A stretch of 64,000 bases of DNA from Candidatus Parcubacteria bacterium (lineage in GTDB: Bacteria; Patescibacteria; ABY1; UBA1558; GWA2-36-10), in the NCBI GenBank assembly GCA_018669975.1, contig JABHSK010000009.1, forward strand, positions 62,001 to 126,000. The letters are read 5' to 3'. The translations under genes and the position numbers were made by a program. The notes under the pieces are model-generated. The model saw nothing but the letters and a program-made list of their open reading frames with translations, searched no databases and was not told where the DNA came from. Shown in pieces: positions 15,548-24,002 of this stretch (position 1 is its first letter; each line of letters begins with the position of its first letter).

Positions 15548-18475
15548 TTATTCAATATTTACAATTATCGACGGAGTAGTCATTAGATTGTCAGACACAT
15601 CTTTAACAAGCATATATATCTTATAAACCCCTGACTCCAAATCATCCCCCCAACTAACAGACACATTATTATCGGCTGGCGATGAAACATAATCAAACCA
15701 ATGAGACTTATCATCTGGAGATAGGTAGTAAAAATCAATTTTCTTAATTTGTTCTGGCTTATCTATACTCAACCGCAAATCAATAGGTAGCCCCGATTGA
15801 TTGATAGTGTCCCCATTGGACGGGTCAAGCCAAACAATATTAAAGGCTCGCTCTGAGCTGTCTATATCTAAATTAATATTAATAGTCTTAGACTGAAAAT
15901 TATCCTGATCATCAAAAGCAATAGCTTTGAGCTGATGCCGACCATTACCAAGAAAAGGGTTGACCTGATAACTATAATTAAATGGACTATTATAGCTAGT
16001 ACCGACTAAGTTATCATCCATAAAATACTCAACTCTACGTACTTCCCTAGGAGCATCAGTGTTTACCCGCATAGAAAAACTAACGTCACGAACAGTATCA
16101 TTGTTGTTTGGAAATTGCCAAGATATATCTGGTTTAAGCTCTGGCAGATGTATATCATCATATTCAGTCGGCGCGGCCTCAGCCTCATATCCTTTGTCCT
16201 TAGCCCAAACCATGATTGGCTCTTCCCAAAGACTATATTGCGGCTCATGATTTGGATCTGATAACGGATCTCCTAGAGGGTCGTTTATGTTTACATAATG
16301 TAAAATATTATGAGCTTCTAAAAACTTCTTTTCTTGAATTTGAGTGTACGGGGTATATTCAGTGGCCAATTTACCAGACATTTTATCTATTCTAACTGGC
16401 TCTGCGCCAGAAAGCTCCCCACAAACCATAGGCTTATCACAACCATCAAGATTGTGTTCTTTAAAATCCTCTATCGGCATATCCTTGGTAACCTCACGCA
16501 TAAATGCATTCCAAATTGGCGCAGCTACAACTGAACCACTGGACCCTTCTTTCATTTCTGTATTATCATTATTACCAACCCAAACACCTGTAGCAATCTG
16601 TGGTGTAAAGCCCATTAACCAAGCATCTCGATAATTATTGGTGGTGCCAGTCTTAGCTACCACTGGCCTATCACCTAGGGTTAGATAATTATTTTCCCCA
16701 AAAACATAGGCCCTAGCTGAATTATCAGACAGTATATCATTAATTAAACGAACATACTCCTTATCGATGGCTCGACGTCCTTTATTTTTATCATTTTCTT
16801 CTATAACCTTTCCTTCGTGATCTTTAATTTCTACTATAGCCACTGTGTCTTGATACACACCCTCTCTAGCTAATGTGGCATAACCATTAACATGCTCTAA
16901 CAACTTTACTTCTGCACCTCCTAATACCAATGATAATCCATAACGATCTGGGTCTCCTAGGGTAGTATAGCCAAATTTACCTGCTAACTCTGTCACATTA
17001 CGCACACCCGCTAAATATATAGCTTTTACAGCTGGGATATTGAGTGAGCCCGCCAGAGCTTGTTTCATACTGACTGGTCCACGCTCTTCTAGGTCATAAT
17101 TATGTGGAATATAGTCATCACCAGCTGAGGCAAAATTAGTCACCACATCAAAAAGTATAGTATCTGGACGGAAACCTTTCTCAAAAGCTTTAAGATAAAC
17201 AAAGGGCTTCATGGAGCTGCCTGGTTGTCTGTTAGAAATTGAAACATTAACCTGCCCATCTATCTCATCATCAAAATAATCCTTGGAACCAACCATAGCA
17301 ATTATTTGCCCAGTCTCTACATCTAAAGATACTAAAGAGGCGTTGCTGGCCTGATGATTTTCAGCATTACCCTTGGCCTTTTCTGTTATAATCTCCTCTG
17401 CTTTTTGTTGAATCTCCCAATCTAAAGATGTTCTTATTTCCCAACCGCTTTGCTCAACTAGAGACGCGCCATATTTCTGTTCCAATAATTCTCTAACATA
17501 CATCACAAAATGAGGGGCTTTAATTTGCTCAGCGCGTTTTTTAAAGGTTAACTCCTGAGCCTCAGCACTCTCTGCCTCTTCTTCTGTAATATAACCCTGA
17601 TCAACCATGAGACCCAAAATAGTCTGCTGACGAGCAATTAACAAATCCTTATTATTACCATAGGGCGAATACAATGTCGGCGCCTGTGGTAAAGCAGCTA
17701 ATATAGCAGCCTCTGCCAATGTCACATCCTGAATTGATTTATCAAAATAATATCTAGCTGCTGCCTCAGTTCCATAGACGGCTCCACCATAGGGAATTTC
17801 ATTGAAATAAAATTCCAAAACTTGATCTTTACTATATTTTTGTTCTATTCGATAAGATAAAATCCATTCCTTAATTTTTCTAGAAAGCTTTCTCTCATTG
17901 GTTAAAATAGCATTTTTGACAAATTGCTGTGTTAAAGTAGATCCGCCCTGGGCTCGTTTACCTTGTAATCTAGGTACAATTTGTCCGCGCAAAATACCCC
18001 ACAAAGATACCCCTTTGTGGCTATAAAAATCTTTATCTTCAATAGCAATGGTCGCATACTTTACGTGGTCTGGAATATCTTCTATATGCACCATGGTTCT
18101 ATTCTCATCACCATGCACTTCATAAAGCAAAACCTCGCCAGTGCGATCATATATCTTAGTGCTCATAGCTACTGATCTGTCCAATAACTTACCCTCTTCT
18201 GGTAAGTCCTTGGAATACCAGGCAAATAAGCCAACCATAGAAATACCAAATAAAAGAGTTCCCCCTAATAAAAACGGCCACAATTTTCTGAGTAATCGTC
18301 TAAACCAACCTCCACCTTTGGATCGTCTTGGTTTTTTGTGAAAAGAAACACGCTGAGTGCGCTTGTTTTTACTTTTGACGTCACTCATTATTCGTCGAGA
18401 AGAAAAGCCCGCTGATTGGGCTCCGCTAATTTTACGACGACGAAAACCTGATTTTTCTAGTTGTGGTATAGGCAT
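15548..18475 (-). CDS. class A penicillin-binding protein (bifunctional PBP1A)
   Basis: This protein polymerises and cross-links peptidoglycan. The 975 residues comprise a basic cytoplasmic tail (1-65), one membrane anchor (about 68-90), a GT51 glycosyltransferase domain with AIEDKDFYSHKG and RAQGGSTLTQQFVKN, and a transpeptidase domain with SxxK (QPGSSMKPF), SxN (AGSLNIPA) and KTG (VAKTGTTNNYRDAW). The final 200 or so residues contain two beta-rich Ig-like modules (RRVEYFMDDNLVGTSYNSPF and a later DFYYLSPDD segment). All catalytic residues are present. An extended -10 lies at 18511. The gene is monocistronic and followed by the bidirectional terminator at 15515. Confidence 0.96.
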   Translation of the reverse strand: MPIPQLEKSGFRRRKISGAQSAGFSSRRIMSDVKSKNKRTQRVSFHKKPRRSKGGGWFRRLLRKLWPFLLGGTLLFGISMVGLFAWYSKDLPEEGKLLDRSVAMSTKIYDRTGEVLLYEVHGDENRTMVHIEDIPDHVKYATIAIEDKDFYSHKGVSLWGILRGQIVPRLQGKRAQGGSTLTQQFVKNAILTNERKLSRKIKEWILSYRIEQKYSKDQVLEFYFNEIPYGGAVYGTEAAARYYFDKSIQDVTLAEAAILAALPQAPTLYSPYGNNKDLLIARQQTILGLMVDQGYITEEEAESAEAQELTFKKRAEQIKAPHFVMYVRELLEQKYGASLVEQSGWEIRTSLDWEIQQKAEEIITEKAKGNAENHQASNASLVSLDVETGQIIAMVGSKDYFDDEIDGQVNVSISNRQPGSSMKPFVYLKAFEKGFRPDTILFDVVTNFASAGDDYIPHNYDLEERGPVSMKQALAGSLNIPAVKAIYLAGVRNVTELAGKFGYTTLGDPDRYGLSLVLGGAEVKLLEHVNGYATLAREGVYQDTVAIVEIKDHEGKVIEENDKNKGRRAIDKEYVRLINDILSDNSARAYVFGENNYLTLGDRPVVAKTGTTNNYRDAWLMGFTPQIATGVWVGNNDNTEMKEGSSGSVVAAPIWNAFMREVTKDMPIEDFKEHNLDGCDKPMVCGELSGAEPVRIDKMSGKLATEYTPYTQIQEKKFLEAHNILHYVNINDPLGDPLSDPNHEPQYSLWEEPIMVWAKDKGYEAEAAPTEYDDIHLPELKPDISWQFPNNNDTVRDVSFSMRVNTDAPREVRRVEYFMDDNLVGTSYNSPFNYSYQVNPFLGNGRHQLKAIAFDDQDNFQSKTININLDIDSSERAFNIVWLDPSNGDTINQSGLPIDLRLSIDKPEQIKKIDFYYLSPDDKSHWFDYVSSPADNNVSVSWGDDLESGVYKIYMLVKDVSDNLMTTPSIIVNIE

Positions 18476-18510
18476 TAGGAATCAATAGGAAATATTAATC
18501 TAGTACCTAA

Positions 18511-18519
18511 ATTATAGCA
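18511..18519 (-). promoter_or_regulatory. extended -10 promoter of the penicillin-binding protein gene
   Basis: On the minus strand TGCTATAAT (-10 at 18511-18516) with TTTAAA at the -35 position. ATTATAGC is mirrored by GCTATAAT at 18527-18534. From 18476 to 18653 I see only this promoter and the galT terminator. Confidence 0.6.
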
Positions 18520-18593
18520 AAAATAAGCTATAATTTAAACACCAAACAAAGTATGCATAAGCTTAATATAAATAGAGTAAAAACTCAAGTACT

Positions 18594-18622
18594 ATAAAAC
18601 CCCAAATTGGTTGGGGTTTTAT
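18594..18622 (-). terminator. terminator of the glgA-galT transcript
   Basis: ATAAAACCCCAA (18594-18605) and TTGGGGTTTTAT (18611-18622) form a perfect 12-bp stem with a 5-base loop. It lies 31 bp beyond the galT stop. Confidence 0.85.
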
Positions 18623-18653
18623 ATAATCAATATCATTAAAGTATTTTGGCTTC

Positions 18654-19592
18654 TTACAGTCCTTGTCTATAAAAATCAGCAGCATCAGCTGGATCAATTG
18701 GATTAATAATCAAACCAGAACCAATTTCTACTCCAGCCCAAACCGAACCACGCGGAACTACCTTCATATACAAATGCTGATCATTATCATTTATAACTTG
18801 GTGGAAATAAAAATTGTAAGGTAAATTCAGTTGCCCTATTTTTGTTAGGAGGTGTTTTAAGGACTTAGCAAAAGACTTCCTCTCTAGGTCATTCAACTCT
18901 GTAATATTATCTCTATGCTTAATAGGCATAATCCATGCCTCATAATTAAACATGGATGCATATGGAGTAAAGACAATTATATGTTTATCTTTATAAATCA
19001 ATCTAGGACTTTTTGACTCTTTGGCTATTACATCACAATAAACACAGTGCCCATGCTTCAACTTATAAGCTTGCTGACGTTGTGATTTGTCGAATAAATG
19101 TGGTGGTAAAAATTTTGTAGCAAAAATTTGTGAGTGTGCGTGTTGCAAGCTAGCTCCGGCCACACCACCATTATTCTTAAATATTAATATATATTCAATT
19201 TTATTATTCTTGGAGATCTCTTTAGTGCGCTCTGAATAAGCCACTAATAAATCAGATATATGCTCAGTTGATAAGTCCTCAAGCTCTTGTGTATGGTCTG
19301 GTGTTTCTACTACTACCTCCTGTTGACCATAGGCCTCTTTATTATCCAAAGAAACGGCTGGGTATTTATTGGCAATTATTTTTATCTGCCAATCATTATT
19401 TTTTCCTTTTTTATAAAGCGCTGGCACACCCTTTAAACTGTCTGGGCAAAAAATACAAGAAGATACCATTTCTTTACGATGATTCTTAGGCACAATTGTG
19501 TCGTGTGGCCTCTTGCCACGTTTAGGGGCAATAATAACGTACTTTTCCTGAATATAATCTTTTCTTATTTCTGGACCTTTCATTTTACTCAT
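18654..19592 (-). CDS. galT: galactose-1-phosphate uridylyltransferase family protein
   Basis: GalT exchanges UMP between UDP-glucose and galactose-1-phosphate, a HIT-superfamily reaction. The 312-residue protein has the active-site motif LQHAHSQIF with the two histidines at about 151 and 153 and Gln 155. It also has zinc-type Cys pairs CIFC (46-49) and CVYC (183-186) and the N-terminal RPHDTIVPK segment. The family motif is usually HPH; here it is HAH, seen in many bacterial members. The gene follows glgA by 4 bp and no galK or galE is nearby, so hexose-1-phosphate exchange within glucan metabolism is a reasonable inference. Confidence 0.88.
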   Translation of the reverse strand: MSKMKGPEIRKDYIQEKYVIIAPKRGKRPHDTIVPKNHRKEMVSSCIFCPDSLKGVPALYKKGKNNDWQIKIIANKYPAVSLDNKEAYGQQEVVVETPDHTQELEDLSTEHISDLLVAYSERTKEISKNNKIEYILIFKNNGGVAGASLQHAHSQIFATKFLPPHLFDKSQRQQAYKLKHGHCVYCDVIAKESKSPRLIYKDKHIIVFTPYASMFNYEAWIMPIKHRDNITELNDLERKSFAKSLKHLLTKIGQLNLPYNFYFHQVINDNDQHLYMKVVPRGSVWAGVEIGSGLIINPIDPADAADFYRQGL

Positions 19593-19596
19593 ATAA

Positions 19597-21096
19597 TTAT
19601 TTTAATTTTTTATAAAGTTTTATATAATCTTTAGCTGATCTATTCCAAGAAAAATCTTCACGCATACCAGCTGCTCTAATTTTCTTAAATTTGGTTTTGT
19701 TGTTATATATACGAATAGATCGCTCTAGTGCTTTCCTCATCTCAATCTGAGTATATTTTTTGAAAACAACCCCTGTTTTGTTGTTATTAACCGTATCCTT
19801 AAGTCCTCCTGTTTGTCTAACTATTGGTATAGTACCATAGCGCATAGCTATCATCTGACCCAAGCCACATGGTTCAAAACGAGAAGGCATTAAAAAGAAA
19901 TCTGAGCCAGCATATATTTGTTGTGCCAATTTTAAACTAAAAGTAATATCAGCTCTAACTTTTTCAGGATATTTTTTAGCTAGCTCTTTAAAACCATCTT
20001 CATACTTATCATAACCTGTCCCCAAAATAACCACTTGAATATCATGTTTCTTAACAATGCTCTCTAAAGCTGGTAGTAGTATATCTAAACCTTTTTGCTT
20101 GACTAAACGAGTGACTAACCCAAACACTGGCTTGTCTTCAACTGGCAATTTAGAGGTTTTCTGTAAATATTCTTTATTACTCTGTTTGCCTTGAACGATA
20201 GTTTTAAGGGTATATCTTTTTTTAATTAACTTATCCTTGGCTGGATCAAATAATTTAAGATCCAAACCATTTACTATGCCGGCTAAATGATTCTTTCTAC
20301 GCAGTAAATATTTCTCTAGACCTGCTCCATACTCTTTGGTTAAAATCTCTTTAGCATAATTAGGACTAACTGTGTTAATGTAGTCGGCTGATAAGATTCC
20401 AACTTTCATAGAATCTATCTTGTGTCCATCCTTGTCATAATAATCTTCCATGAGAGCCGGCGTCAGCCTATGGTCCATGCTGCCATAATCTACTATGTCC
20501 AATCCAGTCACCCCTTGATTTGCTAAATTATGAATAGTAAATAATGTTCTAATATTATCAAAGTGTGTATCCTCTAAATTATATTCATCTACAAATGTGG
20601 GTAACAATGCTGTATGCCAATCATGACAATGAATCACATCGGGCCTCCACTTAAACTCCTTGACCATCTCAACTACAGCTTTAGAAAAAAATGTGAATCT
20701 CTCTACATCTCCAACACCTTTAATACGTTTTTTCTTACTAGCACGCCTAACATTCTTTACATAATTACCACGACCCAAATAAACATTAGGACCATCAAAT
20801 ATTTTATGTTTAATAAAATAAATCTTTACTTGACTACCTGGCAATTTTCCTTGATAGATATCAAATTTAGCCTGCCTGTCTTCTATGAGCATGCTTAAAT
20901 TTTTTTTAAAAAGTTTTATCTTATATTTTCTTTTATTAATGCTGCCATATAATGGTAATGCTACCTTTATGTTAGTATTTAACTTTGCTAGAGCTATTGG
21001 CAAAGAACCCATTACATCACCCAGTCCACCAACCTTGGCAAATGGCGCTAATTCTCCTCCTACTAATAATACTTCAAGTTTATTTTTGTTTGGCAT
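19597..21096 (-). CDS. glgA: glycogen synthase (GT5), copy 1
   Basis: This GT5 enzyme adds glucose from an NDP-glucose donor to an alpha-1,4-glucan. The N-terminal donor site KVGGLGDV (about residues 20-27), the FTIHNLANQG segment, the GIVNGLDLKLFDP motif and the C-terminal FEPCGLGQMIAMRYGTIPIVRQTGGLKDTV region (E-x7-E type catalytic site) all match GlgA. The 499-residue length is normal. It has its own extended -10 promoter just after a terminator, so it can be expressed apart from the second synthase at 23992. Confidence 0.93.
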   Translation of the reverse strand: MPNKNKLEVLLVGGELAPFAKVGGLGDVMGSLPIALAKLNTNIKVALPLYGSINKRKYKIKLFKKNLSMLIEDRQAKFDIYQGKLPGSQVKIYFIKHKIFDGPNVYLGRGNYVKNVRRASKKKRIKGVGDVERFTFFSKAVVEMVKEFKWRPDVIHCHDWHTALLPTFVDEYNLEDTHFDNIRTLFTIHNLANQGVTGLDIVDYGSMDHRLTPALMEDYYDKDGHKIDSMKVGILSADYINTVSPNYAKEILTKEYGAGLEKYLLRRKNHLAGIVNGLDLKLFDPAKDKLIKKRYTLKTIVQGKQSNKEYLQKTSKLPVEDKPVFGLVTRLVKQKGLDILLPALESIVKKHDIQVVILGTGYDKYEDGFKELAKKYPEKVRADITFSLKLAQQIYAGSDFFLMPSRFEPCGLGQMIAMRYGTIPIVRQTGGLKDTVNNNKTGVVFKKYTQIEMRKALERSIRIYNNKTKFKKIRAAGMREDFSWNRSAKDYIKLYKKLK

Positions 21097-21128
21097 ATTA
21101 TATTTAACAAATATTAATTAACATTCTT

Positions 21129-21137
21129 ATTATATCA
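21129..21137 (-). promoter_or_regulatory. extended -10 promoter of glgA copy 1
   Basis: On the minus strand TGATATAAT (-10 at 21129-21134) follows directly on the T-run of the terminator at 21142-21163. Confidence 0.55.
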
Positions 21138-21141
21138 AAAA

Positions 21142-21163
21142 ACACCCTTTATCAAAAGGATGT
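21142..21163 (-). terminator. terminator after the P-loop kinase gene
   Basis: On the minus strand ACATCC pairs with GGGTGT (one U-G pair) around a 10-base loop, followed by TTTTTT. Confidence 0.65.
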
Positions 21164-21173
21164 TTCTGTACAA

Positions 21174-21752
21174 TTATGTTTCCTTTAAAAAACCTAGAAT
21201 ATCCTCTACCAATGCCGGGTTTGGTAATACAGAGGCGTTGACTATCAAATATTCTAATTGGCTTGATTTTATTAAATCAATATACATTCGTTGTTGCTTA
21301 AGGTACTCCTTTGGCTGCTGAGCAATACGATCATAATGCGGATAAAGATTAAGCCTGTCCTCTAGACGTTTAGCTATTAATGACTCGTCTTCATCAAAAA
21401 TAACCAAAATAATCTTAGCCTTAATTAATTTCAACCTTGCTTCTATGTCACTAAAATCAAAGGTTTTATTATTATATAGTTTTTGATAAACAGTTTCAGT
21501 TAAATGAAATTTTTCTACCATTACATTAGTATCATTTATCTCTTCCATCAACTCTAGATACTTAAGTAGTGCTGTTTGTCCAAACTTAGTACCAAAAATA
21601 CCTACATCACAGTTAAACCAATGACAACCATCCATAATTTTTCCGCCACTATAATATTTTTGCTCCAAATGATTAAATATTTGGCTCATTAAATAACTTT
21701 TTCCTCCCAATTCTGGTCCTTCAAATATTATATTATGCTTAGGATTCTTCAT
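21174..21752 (-). CDS. P-loop kinase-like protein (nucleoside/nucleotide kinase fold)
   Basis: The 192-residue protein starts with a strand and P-loop, IIFEGPELGGKSYL (Walker A GPELGGKS near residues 12-19), and has a later VIFDEDESLIAKRLEDR segment, which resembles the LID region of thymidylate and deoxynucleoside kinases. The middle part (CHWFNCDVGIFG, VEKFHLTETVYQ) includes a plausible substrate-binding Glu-Lys-Phe-His. The true substrate is unknown. It follows the phosphotransferase gene by one base and is the last gene before a terminator. Confidence 0.65.
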   Translation of the reverse strand: MKNPKHNIIFEGPELGGKSYLMSQIFNHLEQKYYSGGKIMDGCHWFNCDVGIFGTKFGQTALLKYLELMEEINDTNVMVEKFHLTETVYQKLYNNKTFDFSDIEARLKLIKAKIILVIFDEDESLIAKRLEDRLNLYPHYDRIAQQPKEYLKQQRMYIDLIKSSQLEYLIVNASVLPNPALVEDILGFLKET

Positions 21753-21753
21753 C

Positions 21754-22830
21754 TTAATGAAGGTTAATTATTTTTTCTTCTTTTTTGACTACTGCTAGAT
21801 AACCCTGGGAATCTTGTAATAAATCATCAATAGGGTTTTCTGCATCATTCATATAAAACAAAAATATGGCCGTTCTCAATGCTGTCCAGGCTTGATATAG
21901 GTTGATCCTAGATATATATTCAATGTCAATTTTGTCAAAATCTTTTTTAAAATAAGCTGAAATAAAAAATGTCTTATAATTGTTTATCTGCTCCCGAGAA
22001 ATAAAATTGTGCCCCATGAAATCTAATTGTTGTAGAAATGTTCCTAAATCCATCATTGGGTCACCATAGGCCAAATCTGTAAAATCTATCATCTCTAGGT
22101 CTTTAGAGTTAAGATCAAAAACAATTATGTTCTCTGGATGATAATCACCATAAATAACTATATTACCCATCTTTGCTCTAAATTTATTTTCTAGAGCATT
22201 CATTTCCTCAGTTAACTCTTTAACTAGCTTTCCCTGCGTTTCGTCCTGATCCATAAAGTCTGCAATAAACTTACTAGGCTTAGGAGTCATGCCACTAATC
22301 TTAAAGGTGGGCCAATCAAACTTAAATTTATTAGTATCAAAACAATGTAGTTTTTTTATCCAACCAGCTGCTAGAGTCAAACTTGGACCTAAATCAGCCT
22401 TGGGATCTTGAGTAAAAAAATGAAATAAACTACGTCCAATAGAGGCCTCATAGAAGAAAGCCATTTGTTCCTTGCTAAAAAACAACGGCTTGGTCACTCG
22501 ATATTTTCCTTTCCCAAAACCATGCTCATATAAGAACTTTGTTTTTCTATAGGCCTCCTCTTTGGTGCCATCTGAGTGCGCACCCGCAAAAATATCAATA
22601 CTCTGTTGTTCATTTTGCTTGTCAATATATTTGACTCTGTATTCAACAACAAAGACTGCACTGGTAGCTCCCAAATGTTTTTTGTGAGCCTCTAACTCTA
22701 CACTCTCTAACTCCTGAAAACCATCAAGGTGCTCTGGTAGATGCTTTCGCAATATTTCCTCCGCAAAACTTTTGTCTAGCAATTTAGCTATCCTATTTTT
22801 AGTTTGCTCTGTCGGTGTTTTTTTGTCCAT
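21754..22830 (-). CDS. phosphotransferase of the aminoglycoside phosphotransferase (APH) fold
   Basis: The 358-residue protein has the kinase-like catalytic loop VIYGDYHPENIIVFD (H-x-D/N arrangement) followed by the metal-binding LEMIDFTDLAYGDP segment, both typical of the APH/choline kinase fold. The upstream region carries a nucleotide-binding-like beta sheet. Members of this fold phosphorylate aminoglycosides, sugars, choline or maltose. The neighbouring GH57 and glycogen synthase genes suggest a sugar or maltooligosaccharide kinase, but this is inference from context only. It lies within an unbroken minus-strand operon. Confidence 0.75.
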   Translation of the reverse strand: MDKKTPTEQTKNRIAKLLDKSFAEEILRKHLPEHLDGFQELESVELEAHKKHLGATSAVFVVEYRVKYIDKQNEQQSIDIFAGAHSDGTKEEAYRKTKFLYEHGFGKGKYRVTKPLFFSKEQMAFFYEASIGRSLFHFFTQDPKADLGPSLTLAAGWIKKLHCFDTNKFKFDWPTFKISGMTPKPSKFIADFMDQDETQGKLVKELTEEMNALENKFRAKMGNIVIYGDYHPENIIVFDLNSKDLEMIDFTDLAYGDPMMDLGTFLQQLDFMGHNFISREQINNYKTFFISAYFKKDFDKIDIEYISRINLYQAWTALRTAIFLFYMNDAENPIDDLLQDSQGYLAVVKKEEKIINLH

Positions 22831-22844
22831 ACCACAAATTTTAT

Positions 22845-24002
22845 CTATTTATTATACTTGCGCCAATGTGTTAGCCAGGTATTTTTCTTAATATCTATAT
22901 AAAGTTTCTCTGCTTTTATTTTTTCTTTACTAGTAGCCTTTTTCAATGATCTAACAGCTCGTATCAACTCTTCTGAGCCATTATCAATCATATCTGGATT
23001 CCATGTTAAAGGAGAAAATTCTGATGGCTTCTTAGCTGATGACCACCAAAAAGTACATGACGATACTCCACGGTCTAAGTGTTGCCTAGCCCACTGCCAA
23101 TTACTATCACGCCTATATTTATAAACTAAGTCACTAGCTAAATCCACCATCTGCCATAGCAGTTGATGAATTTTATTACTAGGATGATTCCATAAGGCAT
23201 AGGGAATGTTTTTTCTAAGCTCTGCTTCGGTACTCTCCCAAGAAGCATCGCGTAAACCTATTATTTTTTTACTCCTTATTCCTGACAAATATTCTCCAAC
23301 AGTCAAAACATCTAACTGTTTATTTTGTAAAATCTTTTCCAAATGACCTTGCCAATCCTCGTGCTGATGGCCATATATCTCTCCGTCTGTAGCAGTGATG
23401 ATTGTTTCTGACTTTTTAAGTTGTTTTCTGAATTTCAAATAAATAACTTCTGCTGGGTATGCTTTAGATATTTTTCTGTTTCTAAAAATGACTTTTAATC
23501 CTATGTTTTTTATTTGATATAGAACATCATCTTCTATTTTATCTTGAAAGTTGATAGCATCTAATATTATCCATTTGAAGCCTAATTTCTTCACTACCTT
23601 AGCAGCCTTAAAACTATAAGACATTTCTGGAAAATAAAATCCTTTAGTTTGACGTATGTCAAAATACTGTGCCAAAACTTCTTGATTAAGCTCAATCTGA
23701 CGTTTAATTTCCCGCTCATTCAGTAGTGGTAGTAAAGCATGATATTTAGAAGATCCAGTTATCTCTATTTGTCCACGATCAACTAATTTTTTTAGCTTAA
23801 CTAATAAATCTGGGCGTACATTGGCTAGTTGCTCTACCAAACTACCTGTAACGTTCAGCGTACAGCTAAAATTTCTATATTTATTCAACAGGGTAAACAA
23901 ATACTCATAGCTCTCACTAGCTATTTGTTCAATCACGCCCCTGTGTTGCCAGGGTGGTTGGTAAATATGTAAAAAATTAACCCAGGTTATTTTATTTTTC
24001 AT
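22845..24002 (-). CDS. glycoside hydrolase family 57 protein
   Basis: GH57 enzymes are alpha-amylases, amylopullulanases, 4-alpha-glucanotransferases or branching enzymes. The 385-residue product has motif 1 (HIYQPPWQHRG, from about residue 12), a nucleophile region GFYFPEMSYS with Glu near 126, and TATDGEIYGHQHEDW with Asp near 206 as the probable acid/base. I use ATG 24002 and not the ATG at 24062, because the GH57 fold starts here and the upstream part is read in the preceding glycogen synthase. The start overlaps the synthase stop by 11 bp. It may branch or trim the glucan made by the adjacent synthases. Confidence 0.82.
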   Translation of the reverse strand: MKNKITWVNFLHIYQPPWQHRGVIEQIASESYEYLFTLLNKYRNFSCTLNVTGSLVEQLANVRPDLLVKLKKLVDRGQIEITGSSKYHALLPLLNEREIKRQIELNQEVLAQYFDIRQTKGFYFPEMSYSFKAAKVVKKLGFKWIILDAINFQDKIEDDVLYQIKNIGLKVIFRNRKISKAYPAEVIYLKFRKQLKKSETIITATDGEIYGHQHEDWQGHLEKILQNKQLDVLTVGEYLSGIRSKKIIGLRDASWESTEAELRKNIPYALWNHPSNKIHQLLWQMVDLASDLVYKYRRDSNWQWARQHLDRGVSSCTFWWSSAKKPSEFSPLTWNPDMIDNGSEELIRAVRSLKKATSKEKIKAEKLYIDIKKNTWLTHWRKYNK

